NCBI GenBank assembly: GCA_020073605.1
Contig: JAIQEW010000021.1
Span: 1-64,000 of the forward strand
Direction of reading: 5' to 3'
DNA from: Terriglobia bacterium
GTDB taxonomy: Bacteria > Acidobacteriota > Terriglobia > Acidiferrales > UBA7541
DNA: 64,000 nt
This document shows, piece by piece, positions 62,005 through 64,000 of this stretch. The notes under the pieces are model-generated. The model was not told the origin of the DNA. It searched no databases and saw nothing but the letters and a program-made list of their open reading frames with translations. How positions within the stretch are numbered: position 1 is the stretch's first letter; every line of letters starts with the position of its first letter. Position numbers and translations under genes: made by a program.

Positions 62005-63453
62005 TCACTGCTGCGCCACGGGCGACGTCGCAGGTGTTGTCCCGGTCGGTTGCCGCGTGGCAATGCCGATCGCCATCGCAGTGTTCTTCGGGAAGACGAC
62101 ATCGTGGCCGCGCGCGATGAAATTCGCGTAAATCGCCCGCGTCCCACCGAAAGCCCCCATCGCCATGCCGAACGGCTGCGAGTGTACCGCCAACCCCAGC
62201 GCGATACCAATCAGCTTGTAGCCTCCCGCTCCGCCCGCGGCACGGGGACCAGTTTCTCCAAAGCTGTCGCCCAGGAACGATGCCGCGCCGAGTCCTACCT
62301 CGGCGGTCGTGGTCAGGAATCGCGTGGCTGGAGCGGCCGCCTTGGCGCCGCCCTCGGAATCGAGCTTCACGTTATCGACCTTGGCCGCCTCTACGCCGGC
62401 CAGGCTCGCTTCCACTTTCTGATCCATTTTCTGCTGTAGGCCTTCGGCCAGCCGCAAATCGTGGAACACGATGCGAAGCTCGCCATTCCGCCCGGGGTGG
62501 CGGGCCGGGTGCACCTGGATCACCGATCCCTGCAATCTGCTTCCTTCGGGGAGGAGCAAGCGGTCGCCATCGAATACCGGCCGCGAAATCACGGCCTCCA
62601 CGGCGTCTCCCTGATGCGACGTCGCCGAATTCAGCGGCGTCACCAGCCGCGCGTCAACGACGCTTCCGTCGGGAGGCGTCGTGCCGATCGATGCGGCGAG
62701 CTGCGGCGTGAGCGGCTCGGTGCCGAAATCAAGGGAATCCTGAAGCTCGGCGCTATACACCGTCCCGGCATCGATGTATTGCGGGTGAACGGGCAGTTGC
62801 GCTACCGCGTAATGCCCCAGCCGGTGCATCTTTCCCGGCTCTTTCACCTGCTTGATGGCGTTGGCCCACTCTTGCTTTGCTGCTCGCCGCGCTTCGGCCG
62901 CCTTTTCTTCCGCGGCGTTCGGCTGGCCCTTCTTGCTTCCGCTTCTGTCGGCGGCGGAGACGAATTCGATTACCTGGCCCGAACCGGGCGTGACGACCGT
63001 GTGCACCGCAATCTCCCGGCCGTCAGGCAGTTTGATGCTGGTGAACTCGACCTCAATCTTGTGCGCCGGAGTGAAATCCGCGTCCAGTGCCGCCGCCGTG
63101 CGCTTCCCGCCGGGAACGCTCCCGATTTTCGTGATCTGTCCTGTGGCCTCGGTTCCGACCGGAATCACCAGCTTGTCGAATGCGTAGACAGGCTCGACTA
63201 CGCGCCCGTGAATTGGCTGGCCGACTTTTGCGACGCGCACCTCTCCATCGAGTGCGACCTGCAAGGGCGTGCCCTTCGGCACCGTGAGAGAAATTGTCTC
63301 GTTGGCCGCGGGTTTCTCAGCCGGCCTTCGCGCCAGAGATGGATCGGAAGTGGATGCGGATGCGGCCGGAGCCGCAGGCGCATCTTGCGCTTGGATCCAA
63401 CCTGCGCATGCAAATGACAAAAGCACCGAAAACATCGCTCGTTTGATATTCAA
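62005..63453 (-). CDS. Secreted protein with TrbI/VirB10-like beta-barrel segment
   Basis: 482 residues from TTG 63453, with GGGGAA upstream, giving signal peptide MNIKRAMFSVLLSFACAGWIQAQ; the open frame reaches 63606 but overlaps cstA. After an Ala/Pro-rich linker come two beta-rich parts: VPKGTPLQVALDGEVRVAKVGQPIHGRVVEPVY.. and DSLDFGTEPLTPQL..DARLVTPLNSATSHQGDAVEAVISRPVFDGDRLLLPEGSRLQGSVIQV. The latter resembles the VirB10/TrbI outer barrel. A Gly/Ala-rich hydrophobic stretch (VGLGAASFLGDSFGE..GGYKLIGIALGLAVH) follows. No other type IV secretion genes are here. It is probably an envelope protein. Confidence 0.75.
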   Translation of the reverse strand: MNIKRAMFSVLLSFACAGWIQAQDAPAAPAASASTSDPSLARRPAEKPAANETISLTVPKGTPLQVALDGEVRVAKVGQPIHGRVVEPVYAFDKLVIPVGTEATGQITKIGSVPGGKRTAAALDADFTPAHKIEVEFTSIKLPDGREIAVHTVVTPGSGQVIEFVSAADRSGSKKGQPNAAEEKAAEARRAAKQEWANAIKQVKEPGKMHRLGHYAVAQLPVHPQYIDAGTVYSAELQDSLDFGTEPLTPQLAASIGTTPPDGSVVDARLVTPLNSATSHQGDAVEAVISRPVFDGDRLLLPEGSRLQGSVIQVHPARHPGRNGELRIVFHDLRLAEGLQQKMDQKVEASLAGVEAAKVDNVKLDSEGGAKAAAPATRFLTTTAEVGLGAASFLGDSFGETGPRAAGGAGGYKLIGIALGLAVHSQPFGMAMGAFGGTRAIYANFIARGHDVVFPKNTAMAIGIATRQPTGTTPATSPVAQQ

Positions 63454-63562
63454 GATGATTCCCCGTGCGGATAAGTCCCAGCCCGCGCTAACAATAAATA
63501 ATAGATGCCGCGTCCCGAGGCCGCAGTTGCATCGCCGGGGCCCGCGACGCCGCGGTTCGATT

Positions 63563-64000
63563 CTAGTCCCCTTCGGCCCAGCGCGTGGCCACGTAGGGTG
63601 CTTCATGCAGCACCGCCGCTTTTCGCCCGCGCAGAATCACGATCCATTCGCCGATCGCTTCGGCCACAAGCACCATCACCATCGCGGCGAGCACGGCCGT
63701 GACTGCGGCGTCCAGGCGATCGTTGAAGATCAGCCGCTGCGTGTTGGCGATTTGCGCGGCGGGGATTTTCCCAGCGGAAAGCTGCCCAGCCAGGTCGCGG
63801 GCATGCGCGAGAAAGCCGAGGCGCGGACTTGAGTCGAAGATCTTCTGGTAGCTTGCTGTCATCGTGACGGCCACGAGCCACGCCATCGGCAAGAGCGTCA
63901 CCCAGATCCACCGTAGGCGGCCCATTTTCAGCAGAATCGTCGTCGCCACCACCAGCGCGACCGCCGCGAGCAGTTGATTCGCGATCCCGAAGAGCGGCCA
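63563..64000 (-). CDS. cstA: Carbon starvation protein CstA, C-terminal part (runs off the window)
   Basis: 145 residues are visible: WPLFGIANQLLAAVALVVATTILLKMGRLRWIWVTLLPMAWLVAVTMTASYQKIFDSSPRLGFLAHA.., with three membrane helices, then VAEAIGEWIVILRGRKAAVLHEAPYVATRW at the C-terminus. This is the end of the CstA/BtsT pyruvate or peptide transporter family. The gene starts beyond 64000. Confidence 0.93.
   Translation of the reverse strand, partial: WPLFGIANQLLAAVALVVATTILLKMGRLRWIWVTLLPMAWLVAVTMTASYQKIFDSSPRLGFLAHARDLAGQLSAGKIPAAQIANTQRLIFNDRLDAAVTAVLAAMVMVLVAEAIGEWIVILRGRKAAVLHEAPYVATRWAEGD

Overview
The window comes from a GC-rich (roughly 60%) genome of the phylum Acidobacteriota, probably class Terriglobia. 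The best evidence is a PadR-led tandem array of four roughly 890-residue permeases of the acidobacterial duplicated (ADOP) type, a 1380-residue Oar-like TonB-dependent receptor with an N-terminal carboxypeptidase-regulatory-like domain, and a VWFA-related secreted protein of the kind common in this phylum. Core-gene synteny is conserved (tilS-hpt-ftsH..folP, accD-folC, hslVU, rplU-rpmA-obgE-nadD-rsfS..rlmH), so this is chromosome with small accessory insertions.

Layout. 1-1.1 kb: the truncated N-terminus of an IS110 transposase, then a RAYT (REP-associated tyrosine transposase) gene bracketed by two near-identical inverted 39-bp REP palindromes. 1-11.6 kb: small membrane proteins, a receiver-HATPase fusion, tilS, an HPRT-like protein with degenerate active-site loops, ftsH with a clear terminator, a VWA protein, folP and a translationally coupled MFS transporter. 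11.6-17 kb: a MarR regulator and the large TonB receptor. 17-32.2 kb: typA, then padR, four ADOP permeases, a HlyD/MacA adaptor and a MacB/LolD-type ATPase, apparently one operon behind a PadR-type operator. 32.5-37.9 kb: a RidA homologue lacking the catalytic Arg, a DCC thiol oxidoreductase, cystathionine beta-synthase behind a highly structured leader, rpmB, a SurA/PrsA-like lipoprotein, rpiA and a CADD-family protein (self-sacrificing pABA synthase family).

38-43.3 kb is a mosaic: a CrtI-like oxidoreductase between two copies of a ~110-bp promoter module, an AT-richer LPP20/beta-propeller gene, and a fumarylacetoacetase-family gene cut short beside a REP doublet. 43.3-53.3 kb (minus strand): FN3 lipoprotein, hslUV, SDR plus secreted protein, glutamine amidotransferase, DinB, folC, accD, cobO. 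53.4-55.9 kb is an AT-rich accessory island: an IS4-type transposase, a zinc-ribbon protein, a SLATT/PycTM-like membrane protein and two tiny genes. Two of its promoters carry the same palindromic operator inside an 18-bp spacer. 55.9-60.4 kb: rlmH, a receiver-less sigma-54 activator, rsfS, nadD, obgE, rpmA, rplU. 60.5-64 kb: a VapBC45-like toxin-antitoxin pair, then cstA (partial), a VirB10-like secreted protein and a YbdD/YjiX-type gene.

Folate is a recurring theme: folP, folC and a CADD-type protein lie within 42 kb of each other. Everything was read by eye; no database search was possible.
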